Source of the DNA: Desulfovibrio sp. Marseille-P6017
Lineage (GTDB): Bacteria > Bacillota_A > Clostridia > Peptostreptococcales > Peptostreptococcaceae
Direction: 5' to 3'
Assembly: GCA_900604495.1 (NCBI GenBank)
Contig: UWOR01000007.1
Span: 62,001-126,000, forward strand
DNA: 64,000 nucleotides
Shown: positions 34,370-43,760 of the stretch, in pieces
Layout of the letters: each line of letters begins with the position of its first letter
Position numbering within the stretch: position 1 is the first letter of the stretch
Program-made: the position numbers and the translations under genes
Notes under the pieces: generated by a model
Databases searched by the model: none
The model's input: only the letters and a program-made list of their open reading frames with translations
Told to the model about the DNA's origin: nothing

Positions 34370-35387
34370 ATTTTAACTCAGTATATATACTTTTAAGTAT
34401 TATTTTTAGGTTTTCCATCCACCAATCAATATTATATAATACAAATTTATCATTTATATCATTCATGCTTATTAAAGTAGCTAAAAACATTCTACAAGTA
34501 CATATAATTCCTACTTTTAGTAGTGTATCCCAAGTCTTTTGTGTGAATTTATATCCTTGATAACTTTCTATCCTTTCTTTATAGTAATATATAAGATCAA
34601 TTTTATCTGATTTATAATCAACTGAGCTTATCAAATACCAAAATAAATCTAATGTACAAGGACCACATCCACTATTAGCCCAATCTATAAACCTGATTTC
34701 ATTATTACTCATATATAGAGCATTATCTGGTCTATAGTCTCCATGTAAAAATGTTTTAGGATAGTATGAAAATTTATTATCTATATGGTTTAATTCACAG
34801 TACTCTATATATAGATTCTCACCTAAAAGTTCTCTTATTTTTCTCCACCCATATGAATTTTTTTCTCTAAATTCTTCGCTGATCTTTTCTTCAGTTAAAA
34901 AATCATAGTACTCTTCCACGCTAAGTAATGACTTATATTTTATAATATCATATTCGTTAAATTTTGAATGAAATTTAGCTAAATTATCTAAGTATGTATA
35001 ATAATCTTCGCTATTTTTATCGGCTCCAATATATTCAGACATATCATTCATTAATATTGCATAATAACTATCATTTTTATAATACGCAATATATACATCT
35101 TTTATAAATTCTTCAATTTTAATAAAAATACTCTCCTCAAATATTGTAAGCTCTCTACCCTTATCATTACTTACTTTTGCTAGCCAATCCTCTTTTAAAT
35201 TATTTACTTTTAGATATAATACTTTTTCTTTTTCTTTAGATGTTATTATTAATTTATACATCTTAGATCCAGATAATCCACTCGTGTTTATAGCATATAT
35301 CTCCATATTATCAATATTATCTATAGTTTTACTTAATACATTTTTACTTAGAAGATCCTTTAATGAGTTTGCTTTATATACCCCCAT
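34368..35387 (-). CDS. Aminoglycoside phosphotransferase/choline kinase-fold protein
   Basis: 339 residues. The kinase-like catalytic loop is FLHGDYRPDNALYMSNNE (His-x-Asp...Asn) followed by IRFIDWANSGCGP, the second acidic metal ligand. The N-terminal lobe has a weak G-loop (NTSGLSGSKMYKLII). The substrate is unknown; this fold covers small-molecule kinases for sugars, choline or antibiotics, and nothing in the context suggests resistance. ATG 35387 behind TAAGGAG. Single gene convergent with aspD. Confidence 0.82.
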   Translation of the reverse strand: MGVYKANSLKDLLSKNVLSKTIDNIDNMEIYAINTSGLSGSKMYKLIITSKEKEKVLYLKVNNLKEDWLAKVSNDKGRELTIFEESIFIKIEEFIKDVYIAYYKNDSYYAILMNDMSEYIGADKNSEDYYTYLDNLAKFHSKFNEYDIIKYKSLLSVEEYYDFLTEEKISEEFREKNSYGWRKIRELLGENLYIEYCELNHIDNKFSYYPKTFLHGDYRPDNALYMSNNEIRFIDWANSGCGPCTLDLFWYLISSVDYKSDKIDLIYYYKERIESYQGYKFTQKTWDTLLKVGIICTCRMFLATLISMNDINDKFVLYNIDWWMENLKIILKSIYTELK

Positions 35388-35453
35388 ACTACTTCTCCTT
35401 ATGTAAGTTTATACACTTTTCTTTATTAAAATTTTTAAATATTAATTAAGAAA

Positions 35454-35491
35454 GGCTTATAAATAGATTTAATTAAATCTATTTATAAGCC
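35454..35491 (-). terminator. Terminator of the pdu operon
   Basis: A perfect 38-base palindrome opening GGCTTATAAATAG, 33 bases after the pduT stop on the minus strand, followed by CTTTCTTAATT. The T tract is weak but the stem is long. Confidence 0.7.
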
Positions 35492-35523
35492 CTAATTTTA
35501 CTAATTAATAAAAGCATTCATCT

Positions 35524-36072
35524 CTATCTAAGCTTCTCTATCAAGCTTCTATGAGGTGAAGATACTACAGAAGTACTTATTATAGATCCTGATTCTCCTA
35601 ATTCATTTAAACAAGACTTAACTGCTGATTTAACAGCTGATACCTCACCTGTTAATATCAAGAAACCTTTTCCTCCAAGACCTTTAGCAATTCTTACTTC
35701 TATCAATTTTACATTTGATGCTTTTACAGCAATATCACCAGCTTTTATAGCAGTTAATGCCGATATTGTTTCTATTGCACCAATAGATTTTATACTTTCT
35801 ATATCTGTAAACCCAGTTAATGCTACTAATACATCTTCATGTATATTGTTTATTACATGATATTCAACTAAAAATATACCAGCAACCTTTTTTCCTGTTT
35901 CTACAGAACTTTTTACTGCTCCTACATCTCCAGTAATCAATATCATATATTTTCCTGGACATATAGGATTAGCCATAATTAATTCCACATTAGCAGCTTT
36001 TAGCATTTCATCTGCTGTTTCAATACCAATAGGAATACTTTTTATTTCAACAAGACCTATTGCTTTCTTCAA
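35524..36072 (-). CDS. pduT: PduT, tandem-BMC shell protein with Fe-S site
   Basis: 182 residues with two BMC domains: about 1-90 and 95-180. The conserved NPICPGKY (Cys about 38) sits at the trimer centre, where PduT of Salmonella binds a [4Fe-4S] cluster. It probably passes electrons across the shell to PduS. The start is TTG 36072 behind GAGGGGGG. It is the last gene of the operon, after the orphan membrane protein. Confidence 0.92.
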   Translation of the reverse strand: MKKAIGLVEIKSIPIGIETADEMLKAANVELIMANPICPGKYMILITGDVGAVKSSVETGKKVAGIFLVEYHVINNIHEDVLVALTGFTDIESIKSIGAIETISALTAIKAGDIAVKASNVKLIEVRIAKGLGGKGFLILTGEVSAVKSAVKSCLNELGESGSIISTSVVSSPHRSLIEKLR

Positions 36073-36100
36073 TGGTATCCCCCCTCTTCTTTGTTTCTAA

Positions 36101-37030
36101 TTATTTAAATGCCATAAATATTATAAAAGATAATATACATATAGTACATGCAGGTGGGTCAACGTGACTATCAACATTACTATTTACATTTTTAACAAAG
36201 AAATCTCCTAGTAAAGATGCAACTATAGCAGTTATTATTCCTATCACTAGACTTCCAGACCATACATAAGCGTAACCTGATGTTATACTTATATGATGTG
36301 TTGTAGGTGAAGTAAATCCAGTCTGAGCAAAAATTAATGTTATTGCACTTATTGCAAATACAAACGCTGGATATGATCCTTGTAATACTTCCATAGATAT
36401 TCCAACCTCTTCATGAAGTATTGCTCCTGTATAGCATACAGCTAAACCAACTACTAATCCTATCATTATGTTATAGACTAATTCTTTTCCTTTAGCAAAG
36501 TGTTGTCTAGGTTCACTACCTTCATATTTACCAGTTAAGCCTGATTTACCTATTGCAAATCTAGATATCAAACCACAAGTTGCAACAGTCATTGCTACTG
36601 TATCAGTAGGAAGTGAAAGTACACTTGAATATAAAAAATTTATTAATAATCCTAATATCCCAAATAGTCCACCTACTGCTAAAACTGACCAGTCTCCTGT
36701 TCCATTTAAAGAATAAAGTATATCAGATCCATTAGTTATTCCTTGAGGTGAAGCAACTGCTACATCTCCTCCACCTAAATTTCCTCCAGCTAAAGTATTA
36801 TTTTTTCTAGCTGCATAAGCTGCTGCTGCAACACCTCCAGCAAAAGCTACATGTGGGCCAAAGAATGGACCAAAAGCTACATTACCTGTTATTACATCCA
36901 CACCAGTTCCTAAAGCTATAGCAGTTCCTACAATTGCCACAACACCAGTCATAATAAATGCAGGTAATCCACCTACAGCTGCTCCAAAAGCGCCTCCACC
37001 AAATGCCGCAAGTATTGATAAAATACTCAT
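36101..37030 (-). CDS. Integral membrane protein of unknown function in the pdu operon
   Basis: 309 residues, Gly/Ala-rich, about eight or nine membrane helices. Notable stretches: AAFGGGAFGAAVGGLPAFIM at the start, ALGTGVDVITGN, FGPFFGPHVAFAGGVAAAAY, and a soluble-looking loop SEPRQHFAKGKE. It starts at ATG 37030 behind GTGGAGGG; the GTG inside that site at 37045 is not a credible start. Only one base separates it from the pduS stop, so it belongs to the operon. It is not PduF (MIP family). It may carry propanediol or propionate, or anchor PduS electron transfer; nothing in the sequence decides this. Confidence 0.75.
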   Translation of the reverse strand: MSILSILAAFGGGAFGAAVGGLPAFIMTGVVAIVGTAIALGTGVDVITGNVAFGPFFGPHVAFAGGVAAAAYAARKNNTLAGGNLGGGDVAVASPQGITNGSDILYSLNGTGDWSVLAVGGLFGILGLLINFLYSSVLSLPTDTVAMTVATCGLISRFAIGKSGLTGKYEGSEPRQHFAKGKELVYNIMIGLVVGLAVCYTGAILHEEVGISMEVLQGSYPAFVFAISAITLIFAQTGFTSPTTHHISITSGYAYVWSGSLVIGIITAIVASLLGDFFVKNVNSNVDSHVDPPACTICILSFIIFMAFK

Positions 37031-37031
37031 A

Positions 37032-38363
37032 TTACATCCCTCCACTAATTATAATTATATTATTTCTAATATCGCTTATAACTCCATCAACGCTTGAGTG
37101 AATATTACTTCCTAATTTATCTTCTTCGACATATGCTATTAAATCCCCTTTATGAACCTTGTCGCCAATTTGTACTTTCGGAACAGCTGGTGCTCCAATA
37201 TGTTGACTTAAAGGAATTGATACTGATGTTACATTTATTTCTTCTTTTGTTAAAGGTGCTTCAACATTATATGAATTTAATCCTAACTTATAAATTAATT
37301 TATTCACCGGATATTTTTTATATGACCTAAATGGATGAACTTTTTCTGGTTGGTTTTTACAAGTATTTTTTATACCATTAAAAGATAGCATTTTTTTTAT
37401 GGAATTATGTAATTTCCAAGGTTGTAAATCCATAACACATGCATACTCGCATAACCTACATTCACAACATAAGAATGCATTTATAGGAGTAATTTTATCA
37501 TCACATACACTATTATAACTAGATAGCCTCATCATTTTGTCCGGATATATTCTATGTCCAAGTAAATTTCTTGGACATACTTCACTACAATGACTACAGT
37601 GCATACATGCAGACTTAGCTTCTTTTAACATTGTATTTACATCTTTAGTAAGTGATTTAATCAATGAATGGTCTTTTGGGAGCACTATAAGACCTTTAGT
37701 TGTTTTTGTTATAGGACTTTTTACATCTGTTATTTTTCCCATCATAGGACCACCATTAATTACTACAAAATCGGTTAAATCGGTTCCTCCTGCTAACTCA
37801 ATTGCTTCACCTATACTTAAACCAATTGGTAATCTAAGTGTTTTAGGATATCTCACCTCACCTGTTACAGTTACATATTTTTCAGTTACAGGCAAGTTAT
37901 TATAGTATGCGTCATATATATTTGCTATAGTTTCTACATTAGAAACTATAGCTCCAACATTTAGAGGTATTCCACCTTCGGGAATAATTCTTTTTGTTAC
38001 TTCATACACTATAATTTGTTCATCACCAGCAGGATAAAAATTTTGTAATTTATGAATTTTTATTCCTTCATATTCTCCTATTATACCTTCTAATGAATTA
38101 ATCGCTTTTTTATATTTTTCTTTCAAAGCTATAACTCCATACTTTGCTCTCACTTGCTCTTTTACAAGTTTTAGTCCTTCTAAAATTTTTCTACACTCTA
38201 CATCCATTAGCTGTTGATCAACTCTTAAAAGAGGTTCACATTCTGCTCCATTTACAATTACATACTCTGCTTTAGCATTTAATTTTACGTGAGTTGGAAA
38301 TCCAGCTCCACCTGCACCAACTATCCCTGCATCTTTTACTAGACTGCACAAATCTTTATCCAA
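37032..38363 (-). CDS. pduS: PduS, cobalamin reductase (RnfC-like)
   Basis: 443 residues. RnfC-like N-terminal part with GIVGAGGAGFPTHVKL, a flavin/NADH-type region (PEGGIPLNVGAIVSNVETI), a SLBB-like segment (GEVRYPKTLRLPIG), two ferredoxin motifs (CMHCSHCSEVCPR and CCECRLCEYAC), and a C-terminal barrel-sandwich part. It reduces cob(III)alamin to cob(I)alamin for PduO. The start is TTG 38363 behind AGAGGTGGG. It lies between pduP and the membrane protein. Confidence 0.94.
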   Translation of the reverse strand: MDKDLCSLVKDAGIVGAGGAGFPTHVKLNAKAEYVIVNGAECEPLLRVDQQLMDVECRKILEGLKLVKEQVRAKYGVIALKEKYKKAINSLEGIIGEYEGIKIHKLQNFYPAGDEQIIVYEVTKRIIPEGGIPLNVGAIVSNVETIANIYDAYYNNLPVTEKYVTVTGEVRYPKTLRLPIGLSIGEAIELAGGTDLTDFVVINGGPMMGKITDVKSPITKTTKGLIVLPKDHSLIKSLTKDVNTMLKEAKSACMHCSHCSEVCPRNLLGHRIYPDKMMRLSSYNSVCDDKITPINAFLCCECRLCEYACVMDLQPWKLHNSIKKMLSFNGIKNTCKNQPEKVHPFRSYKKYPVNKLIYKLGLNSYNVEAPLTKEEINVTSVSIPLSQHIGAPAVPKVQIGDKVHKGDLIAYVEEDKLGSNIHSSVDGVISDIRNNIIIISGGM

Positions 38364-38376
38364 TTAACCCACCTCT

Positions 38377-39783
38377 TTATCTAACATTAAATCCTTCTAC
38401 AAGTACGCATCTTCTTTTTCTTGTAAATGTTTTAGCTGATGTTAATCCTTCTCCTGTTGGTCCAGCTATTGTAAATGTTGTATGTCCTTCTCCACCTACA
38501 CCTATACCTGCATATGATGGCCCATTTTTAACAAATATAGTTGTTTGAATAAGTTTTGCCATTTTAGTTAATTTATCAACATTTTTAGAATGCATTATAG
38601 CTGTGTGTCTATTTCCATGCTCTACTTCTACTGCAAGATCTATAGCTTCATCTACATCATTAACCCTTACAATTGGTAATATTGGCATCATTAACTCTTC
38701 TTGAACAAATGGATGATTTCTATCAGTTTCCATTATTATGGCTTTAACATTATAATCAACTTTTATTCCTAACTTATTAAGTATATATTTTGCACTTTTA
38801 CCAACAAATTCTGTTTTTATCTTTAACTTATCATTTAAAACTAGTTTTACAAGCTTATCTATAACTTCTTTATCTTTTATTTGATAAGCACCATTTTTAT
38901 TCATATTAAATATTAAATAATCCGCAATAGAGTCTACTGCTATAACTTCTTTTTCAGCTATACATGGTAAGTTATTATCAAAACTACAACCATCTATTAT
39001 ATCTTTGGCAGCTTTCTCTATATCGGCAGTTTCATCTACAACTGCAGGTGGGTTTCCGGCCCCTGCTCCTATAGCTTTTTTCCCAGAAGATAAAACTAAT
39101 TTTACAATTCCAGGTCCACCCGTAGCTACTAGTAATTTAACTTTATTGTTACTTATCATTTTATTAGTATTTTCTATAGAAGGCTCCTTAACTGATACTA
39201 CTAAATTTTCTGGTGCACCAGCTTTTCTAAGCGCTTTATTTATCATTTGAATAGTAAGTTTAGATACATTTTTTGCTCTTGGATGAGGACTAAATACTAC
39301 TGAGTTTCCTGCAGCAAGCATTCCTATACTATTGCAAAGAAGTGTTTCTGTTGGATTTGTAGTTGGAGCAATTGCCCCTATTACACCAAAAGGTGATAGT
39401 TCTACTAAAGTAAGCCCATCATCTCCTGATATAGCTTCACTTTTTAAGTCTTCTATTCCTGGTGTTTTTTCTATAACTAATCTATTTTTTATAACCTTAT
39501 ATTCATATTCACCCATCCCTGTTTCTTCAACAGACATTCTAGATATAAGGTCAATAACTTCATCTTTTGAAAATTCTTCCTTTATGGCTTTTACAAACTT
39601 ATCTCTATCAGCCATACTACACTTCATATATTCTCTTTGTGCTATATATGCAGCATCTACTGCATCGTCCATATTTTCAAATATACCATCTATACACTCA
39701 GAGCATTCTTCTGTTTTCTTTATATCCATACCTTCTATTACTTTTTTTACAACTGTTTCTATGTCTAAACTACTTATATCCAT
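38377..39783 (-). CDS. pduP: PduP, CoA-acylating propionaldehyde dehydrogenase
   Basis: 468 residues. The first ~18 residues (MDISSLDIETVVKKVIEGMD) form the amphipathic helix that targets cargo to the microcompartment. The aldehyde dehydrogenase core has LSPFGVIGAIAPTTNPTET, VATGGPGIVKLVL and the catalytic Cys in FDNNLPCIAEKEV. It turns propionaldehyde and CoA into propionyl-CoA with NAD. ATG 39783 behind GACAGGGGG. Confidence 0.96.
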   Translation of the reverse strand: MDISSLDIETVVKKVIEGMDIKKTEECSECIDGIFENMDDAVDAAYIAQREYMKCSMADRDKFVKAIKEEFSKDEVIDLISRMSVEETGMGEYEYKVIKNRLVIEKTPGIEDLKSEAISGDDGLTLVELSPFGVIGAIAPTTNPTETLLCNSIGMLAAGNSVVFSPHPRAKNVSKLTIQMINKALRKAGAPENLVVSVKEPSIENTNKMISNNKVKLLVATGGPGIVKLVLSSGKKAIGAGAGNPPAVVDETADIEKAAKDIIDGCSFDNNLPCIAEKEVIAVDSIADYLIFNMNKNGAYQIKDKEVIDKLVKLVLNDKLKIKTEFVGKSAKYILNKLGIKVDYNVKAIIMETDRNHPFVQEELMMPILPIVRVNDVDEAIDLAVEVEHGNRHTAIMHSKNVDKLTKMAKLIQTTIFVKNGPSYAGIGVGGEGHTTFTIAGPTGEGLTSAKTFTRKRRCVLVEGFNVR

Positions 39784-39800
39784 TTAATTACCCCCTGTCT

Positions 39801-40781
39801 CTATAATGAATTCATTAATGAGTTTATTGCATATTGAGCTATTTCCATGTCTTCTTCTACAGTACCTCCACTTACCCCGATAGCACCCACTATCTTGCCA
39901 TTAACCTCTATAGGAAAACCACCTCCAAAGATTACAATTCTATTGTCATTACTACTTTGAATTCCATAAAGGCTTCCACTTTCTTTGGCTAAATCAGTTA
40001 AATCTGATGTTGGCATCTTTAAAGAAAGAGCTGTATACGCTTTATTTTGTGATATATCTAAACTTGCTAATAATGAATTTTCCATTCTATGAACAAGTAT
40101 TATATTCCCACCTTCATCTACTGCTGAAAAAACCATAGGTACATTTATTTCTATAGCCTTCTTTTCAGCAAATTCTGCCATTTTCTTTATATTAGCAAGA
40201 TTAAAGTCTTTAGAAAATTTAGATTTTAACTTTTTTACAACCTTATTTTTAATAACTTCAACTTCAGAATTATATTCCTCAACTCTAGCAAGGGCATAAA
40301 TAGCATCAGATAATCTATTTACATACTTAAGTAAAGCATCCCTTACTGGCTCTTCATCCTTTAAAGATATTATTTTTCTTTCTGCTCTTCTAATAATAGT
40401 CCTAGCTACATGAAGGGAAGCTGATGCAGGATTTTTTCCTGGGACAACAAATGACGTTTGTTTTCCTACAACTTTAGTACATTCATCAACAATATCCTCT
40501 AAAAAAGATACATCTTTTTCACTTATTTTTCCTTGTAGCATATCTAACCCATTTTCATCACTTGCTAATTCTGCTCCAACACTAAATAATCTTTTTTGTA
40601 TAGAGTTAACATATAACTTTATATTTTCATCCTTCAGTTGAGAATAAGCCAAACCTAACATAGAATTAGCTTCATCTATAGTTCCATAACAATCAACTTT
40701 TGCACTACTTTTTTTTACCCTTTTACCACCGTATAAACTAGTTTCTCCTTTATCGCCTGTTTTGGTATATAAGTTAGCCAA
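39801..40781 (-). CDS. pduO: PduO, ATP:cob(I)alamin adenosyltransferase with C-terminal heme-binding-like domain
   Basis: 326 residues, two domains. About 1-180 is the PduO-type transferase (MANLYTKTGDKGETSLYGGKRV at the ATP site, VPGKNPASASLHVARTIIRRAER later). About 195-326 is the GlcG/HbpS (DUF336) domain, with MVFSAVDEGGNIILVHRM and IGAIGVSGGTVEEDMEIAQ. It makes adenosylcobalamin from the cob(I)alamin supplied by PduS. Start TTG 40781, SD AAGGAGTG. Confidence 0.95.
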   Translation of the reverse strand: MANLYTKTGDKGETSLYGGKRVKKSSAKVDCYGTIDEANSMLGLAYSQLKDENIKLYVNSIQKRLFSVGAELASDENGLDMLQGKISEKDVSFLEDIVDECTKVVGKQTSFVVPGKNPASASLHVARTIIRRAERKIISLKDEEPVRDALLKYVNRLSDAIYALARVEEYNSEVEVIKNKVVKKLKSKFSKDFNLANIKKMAEFAEKKAIEINVPMVFSAVDEGGNIILVHRMENSLLASLDISQNKAYTALSLKMPTSDLTDLAKESGSLYGIQSSNDNRIVIFGGGFPIEVNGKIVGAIGVSGGTVEEDMEIAQYAINSLMNSL

Positions 40782-40794
40782 TGACTTTCACTCC

Positions 40795-41064
40795 TTAACC
40801 ATTTACTTCTACTGTATCTACAATAGCTACTACAGCTGAATCTATTGGTGCCTTTTCTCTTTCAAGTATATATCTAGCTGAACTTCCTTTAGAAACTAAA
40901 ACTATTTCACCAACACCTGCTCCAACTGAATCTACTACAACTTCACTAGTATTAGTTACATCTAAGTGTTCATCTAACTTTTTTATTACTAAAAGTTTAA
41001 ATCCTATTAGTGCTTCATTTTTAGTTGTTGATACAACAGTTCCAACTACTTTACCTAAATACAT
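40795..41064 (-). CDS. pduN: PduN, pentameric vertex shell protein (EutN/CcmL family)
   Basis: 89 residues: MYLGKVVGTVVSTTKNEALIG, DSVGAGVGEIVLVSKGSSAR and a C-terminal APIDSAVVAIVDTVEV, all standard BMC-P blocks. Pentamers cap the corners of the polyhedral shell. Only one BMC-P gene is present in the window. ATG 41064 behind AATAAGGAG. Confidence 0.95.
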   Translation of the reverse strand: MYLGKVVGTVVSTTKNEALIGFKLLVIKKLDEHLDVTNTSEVVVDSVGAGVGEIVLVSKGSSARYILEREKAPIDSAVVAIVDTVEVNG

Positions 41065-41077
41065 ATTATATTGCTCC

Positions 41078-41935
41078 TTATTCTCTAAGTAATTTTATAT
41101 TCAGTTTTTCTGCTTCATCCCTTGCTAAATCTGTTATCAATGTATTTTGGTTTATAAAAATTGTATTAAATTTTTTATTATCCCAAATATCTTTTCTACT
41201 TAATACTTTTTTATCTAACTTTGCAAAACATAATTTTTCTTTAGATTTAGGTATATATTTGCTAGTTGCATTTGATATATTAGTTTTATTTAATGCATTA
41301 TTTTTATTTGTTTTATATAAATTAAAGCTTTTTAAAAGCATCTTATTTACATTATTGTATAAATTCTCTGAAGAAGATAATCTTATATTGTAATTTCTTA
41401 ATGCCTCTAAATTTTCACTTAATTTTTTCTTATAAAGATCACTTAAATTATCTCCGTATATAATTTTTCTTTCTTCATTTTCCGGACAACATCCATTTAT
41501 AGATGCCACTACAGGTTTTCCTAACATTAGAGCCTTTGATATTATATTAGTAACAAGTGTATCACTAATACAATTAGCTATTTTTGCAGCTGAATTTATA
41601 GTTAATGTAGGTACTATTACTATACTATTTCTCTGCAACAATTCTTTAATATCATACTTATTATCATTTATTATCTTTTCTACATCTATGGATTTTTTTA
41701 TATCCTCTTCACTAAGCACTTCTGTTGCTGACTTTGACATAACTACATCAAATTCCCAACCTTCCATTTTTAACTTACTTATAGACTCTATCGCTTCATT
41801 GTAACCTATAGTTGCACCTGTAAATAAAAGTATTCCTCTTTTACTCTTGTCAATAATTTTTTCTATTACTTTATCTACAATTATATCAATTATTGACTCA
41901 ATTATTATGCTTTCCATCTGATTTTTTTGATTCAA
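41078..41935 (-). CDS. Flavoprotein-domain pdu protein with PduM-like C-terminus
   Basis: 285 residues. The N-terminus (about 7-33, IIIESIIDIIVDKVIEKIID) is an amphipathic helix like those that target cargo to microcompartments. About 35-165 matches the flavoprotein (PF02441) fold: ILLFTGATIGYNEAIESI, VMSKSATEVLS, VIVPTLTINSAAKIANCISD, MLGKPVVASINGC. The last ~60 residues end NTLITDLARDEAEKLNIKLL, resembling the tail of enterobacterial PduM. Such flavoprotein genes occur in Firmicute pdu loci; the role is unknown, possibly flavin or cofactor handling. TTG 41935 behind GAAGGTG. Confidence 0.72.
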   Translation of the reverse strand: MNQKNQMESIIIESIIDIIVDKVIEKIIDKSKRGILLFTGATIGYNEAIESISKLKMEGWEFDVVMSKSATEVLSEEDIKKSIDVEKIINDNKYDIKELLQRNSIVIVPTLTINSAAKIANCISDTLVTNIISKALMLGKPVVASINGCCPENEERKIIYGDNLSDLYKKKLSENLEALRNYNIRLSSSENLYNNVNKMLLKSFNLYKTNKNNALNKTNISNATSKYIPKSKEKLCFAKLDKKVLSRKDIWDNKKFNTIFINQNTLITDLARDEAEKLNIKLLRE

Positions 41936-41949
41936 TTTATTATCACCTT

Positions 41950-42771
41950 CTATAAATTACAATTCATAGCTATTCCTAAAGGTGTTACTAAAAGAGGCTC
42001 TATAGGTTTTATAGTATCAACCTTAGTTTCCTTTTTAAATATTTTTTCAAAATCATCAAAACAACAAGCTCCACCTACAACATATATAGTATCAACATCA
42101 TATCCTTGTATAAATTTATTTACTATAGATGCCATTTTTTCGATTACAGGCTTAACTATTGTAAATACATCTCTTTCATTTGATTTATCTTTTTTTATTT
42201 CTTCTGCTTCTTCAAATGATTTTTTCATAAATCCCGCTAATACTAAAGTCATATGAGTCCCACCAGTTGCTTCATCTGCAGTAAATACAACCTTACCATC
42301 TTTTATAATACTAATTCCTGTTGTTCCTCCACCTACATCAACTACAGCCCCATCCCTTATTCCAAGTACAGTAGATGCCGCAGTTGGCTCATCTATAACG
42401 TTTATAACCTCTAAATCTGCTGATTCAACTACATTAGCAATTACCTTTGTATTTCCTTCAGTTATTCCTGGGGGTATTGCTGTAGCAGCTTTTGTAAGTT
42501 GAACTCCTAAAATCTCTTCAACTTGATTTTTTAAATTTCTAACTACCCTTGTTGCTCCTATATAATCTACAACTATTCCATCTTTTACAACGCTAGATGG
42601 ATACATTGCACCAGCTATCGGTCTATTATTAGAATCAACAACTGATAAAACAATATTTGCTGTACCTAAGTCAACACCTACTTTTAATTCCCCTTCATAA
42701 GAGTTACATTTTTTATTTACTATAAGATTTGAAAATTCTTCAATTAACTTATTACAATTTGTTAAATCCAA
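41950..42771 (-). CDS. eutJ: EutJ-like Hsp70-type chaperone of the pdu operon
   Basis: 273 residues of the actin/Hsp70 ATPase fold: VGVDLGTANIVLSVVD (phosphate 1), IDEPTAASTVLGI (connect 1), VVDVGGGTTGISII (phosphate 2) and VVGGACCFDDFE (adenosine). No peptide-binding domain, as in EutJ. The role in microcompartment loci is probably chaperoning enzymes or shell assembly. TTG 42771 behind AATAGGTGA. It lies between pduL and the flavoprotein gene. Confidence 0.88.
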   Translation of the reverse strand: MDLTNCNKLIEEFSNLIVNKKCNSYEGELKVGVDLGTANIVLSVVDSNNRPIAGAMYPSSVVKDGIVVDYIGATRVVRNLKNQVEEILGVQLTKAATAIPPGITEGNTKVIANVVESADLEVINVIDEPTAASTVLGIRDGAVVDVGGGTTGISIIKDGKVVFTADEATGGTHMTLVLAGFMKKSFEEAEEIKKDKSNERDVFTIVKPVIEKMASIVNKFIQGYDVDTIYVVGGACCFDDFEKIFKKETKVDTIKPIEPLLVTPLGIAMNCNL

Positions 42772-42793
42772 TATATCACCTATTTTCTGCTTA

Positions 42794-43435
42794 TTATTCT
42801 ACTATTTTTACTAAATCCCCATTTTTAACATAGCAAGCATTGGCTTCATCCACATCTAAATGCATTTCAAGGTCATATTTATCAGAAACTCTTACAAGTA
42901 CATTTCCAAGTACAGCACTCCTAATCCCTTTAATCTCTACTCTTACTTCATCTTTATCTTTTATATTTAATTGATTAGCAATTTTAGGAGTCATATGTAT
43001 ATGCCTTAATGCTGCTATTGTTCCTTTTTTCAATTCTATACTTCCTTTTGGTCCTATTATAGTTATCCCTGGAGTATTATCTAATTTACCAGATTCCTTA
43101 ATAGGAGGTTTTACTCCTAATTTAAAACCATCTGATATGGAAATTTCAACCTGAGTTTCATCTCTTAAAGGCCCTAAAATTCTAACATTTTTAATCTCAC
43201 CTTTAGGACCTTTAATTGTTACAACTTCATTAGATGCAAATTGACCAGGTTGCTTTAAGTCTTTTATTTTAGTTAACTCATATCCTTTTCCAAAAAGATG
43301 GTTTAAATCTTCTCTACATAAATGTATATGTCTATTAGATATACCTATAGGGATTAAAACTTCTTTACTCTCATTTAACTTTTCAATAACCTTTTCTGTT
43401 ATTAACTTTACTAAAATATCTTGAGATATATCCAT
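42794..43435 (-). CDS. pduL: PduL, phosphate propanoyltransferase
   Basis: 213 residues. N-terminal targeting helix (DISQDILVKLITEKVIEKL), then the two PduL domains with PIGISNRHIHLCREDL, IRILGP-type block VRILGPLRDETQVEIS and RHIHMTPKIANQLN, where His residues bind the two zinc ions. It converts propionyl-CoA to propionyl phosphate, recycling CoA inside the shell. AAGGTGATTAAA sets the start at ATG 43435; the GTG at 43444 lies inside the SD. Confidence 0.95.
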   Translation of the reverse strand: MDISQDILVKLITEKVIEKLNESKEVLIPIGISNRHIHLCREDLNHLFGKGYELTKIKDLKQPGQFASNEVVTIKGPKGEIKNVRILGPLRDETQVEISISDGFKLGVKPPIKESGKLDNTPGITIIGPKGSIELKKGTIAALRHIHMTPKIANQLNIKDKDEVRVEIKGIRSAVLGNVLVRVSDKYDLEMHLDVDEANACYVKNGDLVKIVE

Positions 43436-43463
43436 TTTAATCACCTTACTAACTTAAATTATT

Positions 43464-43742
43464 TTATGCTTCAGTTTTTGGTAATATTTTTTCAACATCT
43501 GTATGTGGTCTTGGTATTACATGTTTAGATACTAATTCCCCAACTTTTTCTGCAGCAACTGCACCTGCATCAACCGATGCCTTAACCGCTCCTACATCAC
43601 CTCTTACCATTACTGTTACAAGTCCTGAACCTATTTTTTCATATCCTATTAACATAACATTAGCAGATTTTGTCATTGCATCAGCTGCTTCTATTGCTCC
43701 TACTAATCCTTTTGTTTCTATTAATCCCAACGCTTCTCCCAT
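43464..43742 (-). CDS. pduJ: BMC-H shell protein (PduJ/PduA type), second copy
   Basis: 92 residues of a single BMC domain: [29 protein letters not shown] ... [18 protein letters not shown] ... [14 protein letters not shown], here split by dots. It forms the hexameric facet tiles. It differs from the first shell gene at 50391 at only a handful of positions, mostly near the ends. ATG 43742 behind ATTAGGAGG. Assigned PduJ by position between pduK and pduL. Confidence 0.92.
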   Translation of the reverse strand: MGEALGLIETKGLVGAIEAADAMTKSANVMLIGYEKIGSGLVTVMVRGDVGAVKASVDAGAVAAEKVGELVSKHVIPRPHTDVEKILPKTEA

Positions 43743-43760
43743 TGTAAAAACCTCCTAATT

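Noticed and set aside
35454..35491. Attachment site or insertion-sequence end (38-bp perfect palindrome)
   Set aside because: No integrase, transposase or target duplication nearby, and its place right after pduT fits a terminator.
39332..39787. Long open frame on the plus strand over pduP
   Set aside because: It is antisense to a firmly identified gene in the same codon register, has a Ser-rich non-protein-like composition and no ribosome site.
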